A DNA stretch of 64,000 nucleotides from NCBI GenBank assembly GCA_022772675.1, contig JALEZW010000046.1:62001-126000 (forward strand), read 5' to 3'. The translations under genes were made by a program, and so were the position numbers. Positions 17,690-26,804 of this stretch are shown piece after piece (within the stretch, counting starts at the first letter, position 1; each line of letters starts with the position of its first letter). The stretch is from Agathobacter sp. Lineage in GTDB: Bacteria; Bacillota; Clostridia; Lachnospirales; Lachnospiraceae. The notes beneath the pieces are model-generated. The model did no database searches and was not told where the DNA came from. It saw only the letters and a list, made by a program, of their open reading frames with translations.

Positions 17690-17732
17690 AAAGGGACTTA
17701 TATGTAAAATATAGGTCCTTTTGTCGTTTTTT
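17690..17732 (+). terminator. Intrinsic terminator after codY
   Basis: Stem AAAGGGACTTATAT (17690-17703) / ATATAGGTCCTTTT (17709-17722) with two G-U pairs and loop GTAAA, then TGTCG and six T. Confidence 0.8.
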
Positions 17733-17743
17733 ACAAAAAATAC

Positions 17744-17780
17744 TTGTAATTTGACATAAGTATACTATAATTAGTATGAT
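17744..17780 (+). promoter_or_regulatory. Two overlapping promoters of the flagellar cluster
   Basis: TTGTAA (17744-17749) with 16 nt to TATAAT (17766-17771), and TTGACA (17751-17756) with 18 nt to TATGAT (17775-17780). Both are sigma-A-like. No sigma-D motif (TAAA-N15-GCCGATAA) and no cyclic-di-GMP riboswitch is visible, which fits an early flagellar operon. Confidence 0.7.
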
Positions 17781-17817
17781 ATGGTAATTAGGAATACTAG
17801 ATAAAGGGAGCAAATAT

Positions 17818-18207
17818 ATGCTGAGTACAGATGCATTCAACTATGTCAACGTATTGGATAAAGCTGCTGACGCAAGCTGGCAGAGAGAAAATATCCTTAC
17901 AAATAATATCGCAAATGTAGATACACCGTATTATAAGCGTAAGGATCTGGATTTTGAGAGTAAATTAAAGGATGAATTAGGGCGTTGTAAACACGAGTCA
18001 CTGGATGGAAAGATGAAAGATTTGGATCTCTCCGAATTGAACCCGTCTGTGTATACCGATTTGTCTAATTATTCTTACCGTCTTGACAAGAATAATGTGG
18101 ATATCGATTCTGAGGAAGCAGAACTGGCATCGGAGCAGATCAGGTATCAGGGCATTGCAGCCGGAATCAATGGACAGTTCAGCCGGATGCGTGCAGTGAT
18201 TAAGTAA
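17818..18207 (+). CDS. flgB: Flagellar basal-body rod protein FlgB
   Basis: A 129-residue proximal rod subunit, exported by the flagellar type III system and assembled on the MS ring. The conserved N-terminal rod signature reads RENILTNNIANVDTPYYKR. The coiled-coil end that packs in the rod closes with EQIRYQGIAAGINGQFSRMR. AAGGGAG is the ribosome site. It is the first gene of the cluster, 17 nt before flgC. Confidence 0.96.
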   Translation: MLSTDAFNYVNVLDKAADASWQRENILTNNIANVDTPYYKRKDLDFESKLKDELGRCKHESLDGKMKDLDLSELNPSVYTDLSNYSYRLDKNNVDIDSEEAELASEQIRYQGIAAGINGQFSRMRAVIK

Positions 18208-18224
18208 GACAGGGGGAAGAAAGA

Positions 18225-18668
18225 ATGGGATTATTTCAGGCATTTAATATCAGTGCGTCAGGAATGACAGCAGAGCGTTTCCGTACAGATATCATTGCGG
18301 AGAATATTGCAAATGTAAATACCACAAAGACGGAGGATGGAAAGCCTTACAGGAGAAAGATAGTTACCTTTGAGGAAAGACCGGTGACACCTTTTTCCCA
18401 GTATTATTCTGCATCTAAGAATGCTGCAATCGGCAACGGTGTGAAGGTGACTTCCGTAAGAGAAGACACGGAAACAGATTTTGTAATGGAGTACGATCCT
18501 GCAAATCCGGATGCAGATGAGAATGGTTACGTTTCCTACCCGAATGTAAATACGGTTACGGAGATGACCAATCTGATTGATGCTACAAGGGCTTATGAGG
18601 CAAATGCCACTGCTTTTGATGCCAGCAAAAATATGGCACTAACCGGTCTTTCCATCGGACAGCAGTAG
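18225..18668 (+). CDS. flgC: Flagellar basal-body rod protein FlgC
   Basis: A 147-residue proximal rod subunit. It begins MGLFQAFNISASGMTAER, carries the rod signature IIAENIANVNTTKT and ends with the usual EMTNLIDATRAYEANATAFD helix. It is exported and assembled with FlgB. GGGGGAAG is the ribosome site. It lies 17 nt after flgB and 32 nt before fliE, in the same order as Bacillus subtilis. Confidence 0.96.
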   Translation: MGLFQAFNISASGMTAERFRTDIIAENIANVNTTKTEDGKPYRRKIVTFEERPVTPFSQYYSASKNAAIGNGVKVTSVREDTETDFVMEYDPANPDADENGYVSYPNVNTVTEMTNLIDATRAYEANATAFDASKNMALTGLSIGQQ

Positions 18669-18700
18669 ATTGATAATAATTAGTGGGTGAGGGATAGAAA

Positions 18701-19012
18701 ATGGATATTATGCAATTGTCCGGAGTAGCATCGGATTATTTGAATGTATTTGCAAAAGAGGAATCACTTGTTCCGGGAGAGGACGACAGTTTCAGTTCTG
18801 TGCTGGCAGCTGCCATGAATTCCGTCAACGAGACGAATAATCTGCAGAATACTGCAGAATCAGAGGAAATCAGGTTCGCTCTTGGAGAGTCTGAAAATCC
18901 CCATGACATGCTTGTGGCTGAGACAAAGGCTAATGTGGCACTGCAGTATACCGTGGCAGTGCGGGACAAGCTTGTGGACGGATATAAAGAAATCATGCAG
19001 ATGTCGGTATAG
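18701..19012 (+). CDS. fliE: Flagellar hook-basal body protein FliE
   Basis: A 103-residue small junction protein between the MS ring and the rod. It ends with the family pattern MLVAETKANVALQYTVAVRD followed by YKEIMQMSV. The N-terminal half is weakly conserved, as usual. GAGGGAT precedes the ATG. Its place between flgC and fliF is the standard one. Confidence 0.93.
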   Translation: MDIMQLSGVASDYLNVFAKEESLVPGEDDSFSSVLAAAMNSVNETNNLQNTAESEEIRFALGESENPHDMLVAETKANVALQYTVAVRDKLVDGYKEIMQMSV

Positions 19013-19030
19013 TAAGCGAGGACGAGGAAA

Positions 19031-20656
19031 ATGCCGGAACAGTTACAAAAAGTTTTGAACCGCCTTATGGAGTGGTGGAAGAAGTTTACAAATAAACAGC
19101 GGATGCTGATGATCAGTATCACCGCAGTTGTTATCTTGGCACTGGTAATTTTAAGTGTTGTAGTTTCCAGACCGACTTATACTACATTAATTGACTGTGA
19201 AAATGCAAAAGAGGCCAGTCAGGTACGGGAACTTTTGGAGAGTGATGGAAGCATCCATTATAAGGTCAGCAATACAACACATTTTGAAGTGAGTACAAAG
19301 GATGAGAATAAAGCCAACTGGCTGCTGGGCTCCAATGACATTTCAACTCTTGGATATGACATGTCGAAGGCTGACCTTTCCAAGGTGGTTAATGGAAGCT
19401 TTGCCACGACGGAGGCAGACAAGCAGAAACTGTATAAGGAATATTTAGAAACGAAGATTGCAGAGGATCTTGCTTCGAATGAGCTTATTGATTCAGCAAA
19501 GGTATCTCTGGACATTCCGAATGATGACGGGACGCTTCTTTCCAGAACCCAGGAGAGTTCCGCAAGCGTTTCTCTGGCGCTGACCGGGGATATGGATTCG
19601 GATCAGGCTTACTCCGTTGCCCGCTTTGTGGCAACGGCACTTGGAAATAATTCCACCGAGAAGATTACCATTCTGGATCAGAAAACATCAAAGATCCTGT
19701 ATTCCGGAGCGGATCAGGATTCGGAGTCTGCCATTGTTTCCACGAATCTTGATTTAAAGGAACGTGTTTCCAATATGATGACAGATGCTATCAAGGATGT
19801 GATGGTAAAATCCGGCATCTATTCCGATGTACAGGTTGCACCGAATCTGGATATTGATTTTGATAAGGTGGAGAAAGCAGTACATAATTTCTCTCATAAT
19901 GAGGGACAGGACAATGGAGAAATTACGGAAAAATCCGAGTATTACTCAGAGGCGACTGGTGGACAGGCTGCGGTTCCGGGGACGGATGCCAATGATGATA
20001 CCCCGACGTATCTGACACAGGATGGAGAAACCTCCAGTTCTTCTGTTTCAGATGTGGATACCAAGTACAGCCCCAATGAGGAAATTATTAAAACCATTTC
20101 CAATGGCGGCGGAATTAAATATGCCAACAGTTCTATTGCAGTAGCCGCTACGCGCTGGGTGGTATATGATGAGAAACAGTTAAAAGCAAGTGGACAGCTT
20201 AAGGGTACGACCTTTGACGAATTTAAAGCAGCCCACAGCGATCCGGTTCAGGTGGCTGCCACACAGGATGAGATTGATTTGATTGCAAAGGCAACGGGAA
20301 TCGATCCCAATTCCATTAAACTGGTTGTGACAGAGAGACCACAGTTTGTGGATATTGAAAAGAAAAAGATTTCCGTTACGGATATTTTACAGATTGTACT
20401 GGCTGTTCTTATTTTCGCACTGCTTGGATATGTGGTATTCCGCAGTACGAGAAAAGAGAAGACAGAGGAACCGGAACCGGAACTTTCCGTGGATGCATTA
20501 CTGGCAGCTACCGGTACGCAGTCTGAAGAGAATCTTGAGGATATTGGCTATACTGAGAAATCTGAGACAAGACTGCTCATTGAAAAATTTGTGGATGAGA
20601 ATCCGGATGCGGCAGCACTTTTGCTCCGTAACTGGCTGAATGAGGATTGGGAGTAA
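19031..20656 (+). CDS. fliF: Flagellar MS-ring protein FliF
   Basis: A 541-residue membrane protein that forms the MS ring on which the motor is built. It has transmembrane segments near 23-46 (LMISITAVVILALVILSVVV) and 453-472 (ILQIVLAVLIFALLGYVVF). The ring-building motifs lie between them, with a Ser/Thr/Asp-rich low-complexity insert near 300-345. The cytoplasmic C-terminus ends LLLRNWLNEDWE, the usual FliG-binding tail. It lies 18 nt after fliE and four nt before fliG. Confidence 0.96.
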   Translation: MPEQLQKVLNRLMEWWKKFTNKQRMLMISITAVVILALVILSVVVSRPTYTTLIDCENAKEASQVRELLESDGSIHYKVSNTTHFEVSTKDENKANWLLGSNDISTLGYDMSKADLSKVVNGSFATTEADKQKLYKEYLETKIAEDLASNELIDSAKVSLDIPNDDGTLLSRTQESSASVSLALTGDMDSDQAYSVARFVATALGNNSTEKITILDQKTSKILYSGADQDSESAIVSTNLDLKERVSNMMTDAIKDVMVKSGIYSDVQVAPNLDIDFDKVEKAVHNFSHNEGQDNGEITEKSEYYSEATGGQAAVPGTDANDDTPTYLTQDGETSSSSVSDVDTKYSPNEEIIKTISNGGGIKYANSSIAVAATRWVVYDEKQLKASGQLKGTTFDEFKAAHSDPVQVAATQDEIDLIAKATGIDPNSIKLVVTERPQFVDIEKKKISVTDILQIVLAVLIFALLGYVVFRSTRKEKTEEPEPELSVDALLAATGTQSEENLEDIGYTEKSETRLLIEKFVDENPDAAALLLRNWLNEDWE

Positions 20657-20659
20657 TTT

Positions 20660-21664
20660 ATGGCTGAGACATACACAGGGGTGCAAAAAGCGGCAATTTT
20701 ATTAATTACACTGGGACCTGAAAAGGCAGCCGCCATTTTTAAACACCTGAAGGAAGAGGAAATTGAAGAACTGACATTGGAGATTGCTAATACCAGAAGT
20801 GTATCTCCCCAGACGAAAGAGGAAGTGCTGGAAGAATTTTATCAGGTATGTCTGGCACAGCAGTATATTGCTGAGGGCGGTATTGGATATGCAAAGGAAC
20901 TGTTGGAGAAAGCCCTTGGAACAGACAAGGCGCAGGGGGTTATTGCAAAACTTACGGCTTCTCTTCAGGTACGGCCCTTTGAGTTTGTCAGAAAGACAGA
21001 ACCAAGCCAGCTGCTTAACTTTATACAGGATGAGCATCCGCAGACCATTGCCATGATTTTGTCTTATTTGTCACCGGCACAGGCTTCGATGGTGCTGGGG
21101 GCGTTACCGCCGGAAAAACAGGCAGATGTGGCAAAACGTATTGCCACCATGGATCGCACTTCGCCGGATGTGGTGAAGGAGGTTGAGCGCGTATTGGAGA
21201 GAAAACTTGCTTCTCTTGTAAATCAGGATTACACCATTGTGGGCGGTATCGATGCCATTGTTGGTATTTTGAACAATGTAGACCGTGGCACAGAAAAGCA
21301 TATTATGGAATCTCTGGAAATCGAAGAGCCGGAGCTGGCAGACGAGATCAGAAAGAAGATGTTCGTCTTCGAAGATATTCTTCTTCTGGACGACCGTGCG
21401 ATTCAGCGTGTGCTGCGTGATGTGGAGAATTCCGACCTGGAGCTTGCGCTTAAGAATACAACCGAAGAAGTGCAGAATGTTGTATTTAAGAACCTGTCCA
21501 AGCGTCTGGCTGCTATGATCAAAGAGGATATGGATTTCATGGGACCTGTTCGTATGAAGGATGTTGAGGAGGCACAGCAGAAGATTGTTGCTGTAATCCG
21601 TAAGCTGGAGGATGCAGGTGAGATTGTAATTTCACGTGGTGGAGGTGACGATATCGTTGTCTAA
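20660..21664 (+). CDS. fliG: Flagellar motor switch protein FliG
   Basis: A 334-residue rotor protein that couples stator force to rotation and binds FliF and FliM. Visible signatures are YTGVQKAAILLITLGPEKAA at the N-terminus, EHPQTIAMILSYLSPAQAS in the middle armadillo region, and the charged C-terminal torque helix FEDILLLDDRAIQRVLRDV. Length is normal. It follows fliF by three nt and ends within the ribosome-site and start region of fliH. Confidence 0.97.
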   Translation: MAETYTGVQKAAILLITLGPEKAAAIFKHLKEEEIEELTLEIANTRSVSPQTKEEVLEEFYQVCLAQQYIAEGGIGYAKELLEKALGTDKAQGVIAKLTASLQVRPFEFVRKTEPSQLLNFIQDEHPQTIAMILSYLSPAQASMVLGALPPEKQADVAKRIATMDRTSPDVVKEVERVLERKLASLVNQDYTIVGGIDAIVGILNNVDRGTEKHIMESLEIEEPELADEIRKKMFVFEDILLLDDRAIQRVLRDVENSDLELALKNTTEEVQNVVFKNLSKRLAAMIKEDMDFMGPVRMKDVEEAQQKIVAVIRKLEDAGEIVISRGGGDDIVV

Positions 21665-22469
21665 TTTACTTAAGCAATGCTTTATCGTTAATTCTGATAA
21701 GGGTGCCAGAATCATAAATTCCAATGCACGGGTCAGCCAGAGAATGGAGGAAATCAGTGCTGAGAGACTGAAAGAAGAGCAGGCTGGAGCCGCTGCCCGG
21801 GCGGAAGGAGACTTTGCGGAGGGGATTGAGGCTTCTGCTGTAGAGATTGATACGGCTGCCATAAAAAGGCAGGTGTTAGACCAGGCCGGTGAAGAGGCAC
21901 AGCAGATTCTTTCAGCAGCCAAAGAGGATGCAAACCGTATTATAGAGGATGCAAAGAGCCAGGCCGAGGCAGAGTTTGCAGAACAGAAAAGACTGGGATA
22001 TGAGGAAGGTGTCCGGGAAAAAGAGGAAGCATTAAACCGGCAGATGGAGGAAAGGGAACAGTCTCTTGCCTTAAGACAGCAGGAACTGGAAGAAACTTTT
22101 AAGTCCCGTTTTTCTACAATGGAAAGTGATATTGTAGATGCTGTGATTTCAGTATTTGATAAAGTTTTTCAAATTCAGTTTGAGGACAAGAGAGAACTCC
22201 TTTTAGCACTGGTAAACGGAACGCTAATGGATATTGACCCGGGAGAAAAAATCCGGATTCATGTTAATTTTGAAGACCAGAAGATGCTTTCTGGGCATAT
22301 AGATGAGATACAGGAAATAACAGGCAAAGATGTTGCCATTGAATTTGTAAAGGATCAGAAGCTGTCAGACGGACAGTGTAAAATTGAGACGGATTATGGA
22401 GTAGTGGACTGCGGGATTGATACACAGCTTTCCTCTCTGCTGAAAGACATCCGGTCTCTTTGCAGGTAA
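21657..22469 (+). CDS. fliH: Flagellar export ATPase regulator FliH
   Basis: A 270-residue peripheral stator of the export ATPase FliI, related to the ATP synthase b/delta subunits. The middle (about 75-165) is a long charged coiled coil (EEAQQILSAAKEDANRIIED and onwards). The C-terminal domain follows. The track starts at GTG 21636 without a ribosome site. TTG 21657 has a full GGAGGTGA eight nt upstream, so I use it. It overlaps fliG by eight nt, giving translational coupling. Sequence conservation in FliH is low; position between fliG and fliI supports the name. Confidence 0.88.
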   Translation: MSNLLKQCFIVNSDKGARIINSNARVSQRMEEISAERLKEEQAGAAARAEGDFAEGIEASAVEIDTAAIKRQVLDQAGEEAQQILSAAKEDANRIIEDAKSQAEAEFAEQKRLGYEEGVREKEEALNRQMEEREQSLALRQQELEETFKSRFSTMESDIVDAVISVFDKVFQIQFEDKRELLLALVNGTLMDIDPGEKIRIHVNFEDQKMLSGHIDEIQEITGKDVAIEFVKDQKLSDGQCKIETDYGVVDCGIDTQLSSLLKDIRSLCR

Positions 22470-22507
22470 CAGGTCAGAAACGTACAGGAACAGACGGAGT
22501 ACAGCTT

Positions 22508-23818
22508 GTGGTTAAGGAAGCAGAAAAGTATTTACAGTTAAAGGAACACCGCTTTTACAAGAGCTATGGAAAAGTGGTAAAAGTGGTTGGCCTTACAATT
22601 GAATCAATAGGACCGAAAGCGAGAATGGGAGACCTCTGTAAAATTTATCCCAATGAGGAAATGGAGGATTACGTGATTGCAGAGGTTGTGGGGTTTCAGG
22701 ATTCCAGACTGATTCTGATGCCTGTTGACAGTGTGGAGGGTGTAGGAACCGGATGCATTGTGGAGAATACCGGTCATCCGCTCTCTGTACTGGTTGGTGA
22801 GGAACTGCTGGGTCATACACTGGATGGAATTGGCCGGGTGACGGATTCCGACGTGGAGATTCATGGAACTTATTACCCCCTTGAAAATACTCCGCCGGAT
22901 CCTATGGAACGAAGAATTATCAGTGAGGTGCTGCCCCTTGGAGTGAAAGCGGTAGACGGACTGATTACCGTTGGAAAAGGACAGCGTATCGGTGTATTTG
23001 CCGGTTCCGGTGTTGGAAAAAGTACACTTCTCGGCATGTTTGCCAGAAACACAAAGGCTGATATCAATGTGATCGCATTGATTGGAGAGCGTGGTCGTGA
23101 GGTGCGTGAGTTTATTGAGCGTGACTTAGGTCCGGAGGGAATGGCAAGGTCTGTGGTAGTTGTTGCAACTTCGGATAAACCGGCCCTCATTCGTAATAAG
23201 TGTGCGAAGACTGCCACCGCTGTTGCCGAGTATTTCAGGGATCAGGGGAAGGATGTGCTTCTCATGATGGATTCCATGACCCGTTTTTCGCAGGCACAGC
23301 GTGAAATCGGACTAGCATCCGGAGAACCCCCGGTAACAAGGGGCTATCCGCCAAGTGTCTATGCGGAAATGCCAAAGCTGTTAGAGCGGGCAGGAACCAA
23401 TGAAAAGGGGTCTATTACGGGACTTTATACGGTCCTTGTGGATGGGGATGATTTTAATGAACCAATCACGGATACTGCAAGAGGTATTCTGGATGGACAT
23501 ATCGTGCTGGACCGCAAACTGGGACATAAAAATCATTACCCGGCCATTGATATTTTACAGAGTATTTCCCGTGTCATGAATTCCATTGTCACAAAGGAAC
23601 ATAAGATGCTGGCGGGAAAATTAAAAAGTGTACTGGCAACCTATAGCGAGGCAGAGGATCTGATCAATATCGGAGCCTACAAAAACGGATCAAATCCGGA
23701 AATTGATTACGCAATCAAAAAGATGAAAGAGGTAAATACCTATTTATGTCAGGACACAGAGGAAAGGTTTTCTTTTGAGGAAGAGATTTCATTACTGGAA
23801 CAGGTATTTGAGGACTAA
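22508..23818 (+). CDS. fliI: Flagellum-specific ATPase FliI
   Basis: A 436-residue ATPase that energises unfolding and delivery of export substrates at the flagellar type III gate. Walker A is AGSGVGKSTLLGMF, and Walker B is DVLLMMDSMTRFSQAQREI; GEPPVTRGYPPSV is the usual F1-beta-like region. The track begins at TTG 22460, which has no ribosome site. GTG 22508 has GGAG eight nt upstream and gives the same N-terminal length as B. subtilis FliI before the YGKV motif. It lies between fliH and fliJ as expected. Confidence 0.95.
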   Translation: MVKEAEKYLQLKEHRFYKSYGKVVKVVGLTIESIGPKARMGDLCKIYPNEEMEDYVIAEVVGFQDSRLILMPVDSVEGVGTGCIVENTGHPLSVLVGEELLGHTLDGIGRVTDSDVEIHGTYYPLENTPPDPMERRIISEVLPLGVKAVDGLITVGKGQRIGVFAGSGVGKSTLLGMFARNTKADINVIALIGERGREVREFIERDLGPEGMARSVVVVATSDKPALIRNKCAKTATAVAEYFRDQGKDVLLMMDSMTRFSQAQREIGLASGEPPVTRGYPPSVYAEMPKLLERAGTNEKGSITGLYTVLVDGDDFNEPITDTARGILDGHIVLDRKLGHKNHYPAIDILQSISRVMNSIVTKEHKMLAGKLKSVLATYSEAEDLINIGAYKNGSNPEIDYAIKKMKEVNTYLCQDTEERFSFEEEISLLEQVFED

Positions 23819-23821
23819 CAG

Positions 23822-24262
23822 ATGGCAAAATTTGTCTACCGAATGCAGAATATTTTAAATATCAAGCAGAAGCTGGAGACACAGGCAAAAATGGAATACA
23901 GTGATGCAAACCAGAATTATAGAGAGCAGCAGGAAATCCTTAATGGGTATATGATTCGAAGGATGCAGTATGAAAAGCACTGGAAGGAACAGATGAAAGG
24001 AAATATTGACCTTGCATCCGTGCAGCATGCCAGAGAGGATGCCAATACAATGAAAACCATTGTGCGCCGCCAGATGATGGAAGTCCATAAGGCGGAAAAA
24101 GAGCTGGAGGATGCCAGGGAAAAATTAAATACTGTGATGCAGGAACGAAAAATTCAGGAAAAATTGCGGGATAAAGCATTTGAGGATTTTAAGCAGGAGC
24201 TGGCGCATGAGGAAACCAAGGAAATTGATGAGCTGGTCAGCTACACGCATAACAAGGGTTAA
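23822..24262 (+). CDS. fliJ: Flagellar export chaperone FliJ
   Basis: A 146-residue all-helical coiled-coil protein that binds FliI and FlhA and helps couple the proton force to export. It begins FVYRMQNILNIKQKLETQAK, the normal FliJ start, and contains RRQMMEVHKAEKELEDAREK. The gene starts four nt after fliI. FliJ proteins diverge strongly, so the call relies on both pattern and position. Confidence 0.9.
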   Translation: MAKFVYRMQNILNIKQKLETQAKMEYSDANQNYREQQEILNGYMIRRMQYEKHWKEQMKGNIDLASVQHAREDANTMKTIVRRQMMEVHKAEKELEDAREKLNTVMQERKIQEKLRDKAFEDFKQELAHEETKEIDELVSYTHNKG

Positions 24263-24276
24263 ACAGGGAGAAAAAT

Positions 24277-25146
24277 ATGGCGGATGATAAGAATCTTGTC
24301 CAGGACGATGAAAACCTGGAGAAAGATGACAAGGAAAGTAAAAAAGAAAAAAGAAAACGGGAAAAGAAAGCCGCGAAAGAAAAAAAGAAGGCGGAAAAGG
24401 AAAATTCCGTAGATGAGGAGGAGGAAGAAGAAAAGGGAAGCGGTAAAATCGTATTATTTCTTGTTACACTTCTCATCATTGCAATCTGGCTTGGGATTAT
24501 TGCCCTATTAATTAAGACGGATGTGGGAGGATTCGGCTCATCGGTTTTATATCCGGTGTTAAAGGATGTTCCATATGTAAATAAGATTCTTCCAAAGCCG
24601 GAAAGTGGTGTTACTGCAGAAAACACCCAGTCACAGTATGGCTCACTGGATGAAGCAGTTGACAGAATTAAGGAACTGGAGATGCAGCTGGATGCAGCAA
24701 ACAGTAAGAATAAAAAAGACCAGAAAAAGATCAAGGACCTGAAAGCAAAGGTTAATGATCTTTCCAAGTATAAAGAGGATGAGGCTGCCTTTGAGAAAGA
24801 AAAGGAAAAATACTATGAAGAGGTTGTTTTTTCTGATCAGGCACCCGATATAGAACAATATAAGGCTTACTATGAAAGCATAGAACCGGAAAATGCGGAA
24901 GTCTTATATAAACAGGTTGTAGAGCAGATTACCTATGATGATCAGGTTAAAGATTATGCAAAGACGTATTCCCAGATGAAACCGAAGGAGGCAGCTGCCA
25001 TTTTTAATACGATGACAGATAATCTGGGGCTGGTTGCTGACATTCTCATGAGCATGGGAGCACAGCAGAGAGGGGATATTCTTGGCAAGATGGATGCGGG
25101 CACTGCGGCGAAGCTGACAGAAATCATGGAACCGACCAAAAACTAG
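24277..25146 (+). CDS. MotE/YlxF-like flagellar protein with MgtE-N-type domain
   Basis: A 289-residue membrane protein in the place of B. subtilis ylxF, between fliJ and fliK. Residues 1-55 are highly charged and Lys/Glu rich. One membrane span follows (IVLFLVTLLIIAIWLGIIAL, about 59-78), then a coiled coil (about 125-185). The C-terminal domain holds YSQMKPKEAAAIFNTMTDN and the MSMGAQQRGDILGKMD pattern of the MgtE intracellular N domain. MotE proteins chaperone the stator protein MotC in other bacteria; a stator-related role here is inference. No enzyme motif is present. Confidence 0.75.
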   Translation: MADDKNLVQDDENLEKDDKESKKEKRKREKKAAKEKKKAEKENSVDEEEEEEKGSGKIVLFLVTLLIIAIWLGIIALLIKTDVGGFGSSVLYPVLKDVPYVNKILPKPESGVTAENTQSQYGSLDEAVDRIKELEMQLDAANSKNKKDQKKIKDLKAKVNDLSKYKEDEAAFEKEKEKYYEEVVFSDQAPDIEQYKAYYESIEPENAEVLYKQVVEQITYDDQVKDYAKTYSQMKPKEAAAIFNTMTDNLGLVADILMSMGAQQRGDILGKMDAGTAAKLTEIMEPTKN

Positions 25147-25181
25147 GAATCTGTAAAAGAAAACAGAAAGGAGGAACATGT

Positions 25182-26753
25182 TTGACGAGTGCAAATGTAT
25201 TTAATTTGAATTCTGTGAAGCAGGGTCAGGTATTAAATGCAAATGCTGCAAAGGGCAGGACAAAGGAACAAAACCAGAAGGCTGCTGCTGTTTTTGCATC
25301 ACTTATGAATGGAAACTACTCTACAGGTAAGCCGGTTGTAAATGCTGACGATATAAATTCATCTGTGAATGTAAAGAATGTACAGAAATCCGGTGCAGAA
25401 GGAAGTTACCGGTTTGAACGTCGGGATAACAGCATAGAACCGGCGGTACAGACATCGGTTGCGGATAAGATTAAGGATTCCGCAAAGGAACTGACACAGT
25501 TTCAAAAGGATGTGGTACAGACAGTTGCCGATGAACTTGGTGTTTCTGAGGAGGCTGTGGAAGAAGCAGCTGCGTCATTGGGGCTGACAGTCTTTGACCT
25601 TTTAAACCCGGAAAATCTGGCACAGCTTGCGATGCAGCTGACAGAGGAGACATCACCAATGAATCTTCTGGTAAATGCACAGTTTCAGAATCTGATGCAG
25701 AATATGCAGGAAATTGGCAGTGACTTAGCATCACAGCTTGGGTTCACATCGGATCAGATGGATGAACTTGTGGCACAGATGGATATCCTTGAAGCACCGC
25801 TGCAGGTAACCGGTCAGGAGTCAGAAGCAAATACTTCAGGAGAAACAGAGACGGAGAGTATGATTCAAACAATGGGAACAGAGCCTGTTGGGAAAAACAA
25901 CGCAGAAGTCTATGTGGAAACGGATACGGGAATCAATATGGGAGACGGTGAAGAAGCGCAGGTAAGTACAGCAGATACAAATGTTTCTGAAACACTTACG
26001 AATGGGAAAGTGTCAGAAGCAGATGTGCAAAAGGAGCAGGAACCTCAGGCAGATGAAATCCGTACACAACAGCCTGTAAAACAGGAAACAGATGGCCAGT
26101 CAAAAGAATCTGGTCAGAATACAGGCAGCCAGTCAGAGGAGACACTGCTTCAGCCGTCAGATTCAGAACACGGTCATTCACAGATTCATCCGGAAAATCA
26201 TACATCTACGGTATTTCAGCTAAATGAGGCTGTGGCACAGAGCCAGCCGGAAGTGAATCAGCCGGTAAGTCAGACTTATCTTTCCATTGATACGATGGAT
26301 TTGATTGAACAGGTGGCAGAACAGGTAAGAGTTCATATTTCCGAGGGGACAACATCCATGGAAATGCAGCTGAATCCGGAAAATCTTGGAAAAGTGTATG
26401 TGAATGTCTATTCCAGGGAAGGTACCATTCATGCTCAGCTTGCTGCATCTAACGAATCAGTTCGAGCAGCATTAGAGACTCAGGTGGCAGACTTAAGGCA
26501 GAATCTGACCCAGGCAGGTGTGAAGGTGGATGCAATTGAAGTAACAGTTGCTTCCCACGAGTTTGAGAGAAACCTGGAACAGAATGGAGAAAGTGAAAAA
26601 CAGCAGGGAGAACGGCAGGAGGAAAAAGTTTCCCACCGGAGAAATTTGAATTCCGATTCGCTGGATGAATTATCCGGGCTTATGACAGAAGAGGAAACTC
26701 TTGCAGCACAGATTATGCGGGATAACGGGAATTCCGTGGATCTAACCGCATAA
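25182..26753 (+). CDS. fliK: Flagellar hook-length control protein FliK
   Basis: A 523-residue secreted molecular ruler that sets hook length and switches export specificity. The long N-terminal and middle part is rich in Gln, Glu, Ser and Thr (about 205-350), the usual disordered ruler. The C-terminal Flg_hook domain reads MEMQLNPENLGKVYVNVYSR and later ALETQVADLRQNLTQAGVKV. It starts with TTG at 25182, with AAAGGAGG seven nt upstream; the nearby ATG 25178 is in a short dead frame. It lies between the motE-like gene and flgD. Confidence 0.9.
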   Translation: MTSANVFNLNSVKQGQVLNANAAKGRTKEQNQKAAAVFASLMNGNYSTGKPVVNADDINSSVNVKNVQKSGAEGSYRFERRDNSIEPAVQTSVADKIKDSAKELTQFQKDVVQTVADELGVSEEAVEEAAASLGLTVFDLLNPENLAQLAMQLTEETSPMNLLVNAQFQNLMQNMQEIGSDLASQLGFTSDQMDELVAQMDILEAPLQVTGQESEANTSGETETESMIQTMGTEPVGKNNAEVYVETDTGINMGDGEEAQVSTADTNVSETLTNGKVSEADVQKEQEPQADEIRTQQPVKQETDGQSKESGQNTGSQSEETLLQPSDSEHGHSQIHPENHTSTVFQLNEAVAQSQPEVNQPVSQTYLSIDTMDLIEQVAEQVRVHISEGTTSMEMQLNPENLGKVYVNVYSREGTIHAQLAASNESVRAALETQVADLRQNLTQAGVKVDAIEVTVASHEFERNLEQNGESEKQQGERQEEKVSHRRNLNSDSLDELSGLMTEEETLAAQIMRDNGNSVDLTA

Positions 26754-26804
26754 GGCATAGGAAACCTGCAGATTGATTTAGTAGAAAGGAGGACGAGAAG
26801 CAAT

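Noticed and set aside
17723-17817. Cyclic-di-GMP riboswitch or sigma-D promoter before flgB
   Set aside because: The gap is too short for a GEMM riboswitch and no TAAA-N15-GCCGATAA pattern is present.
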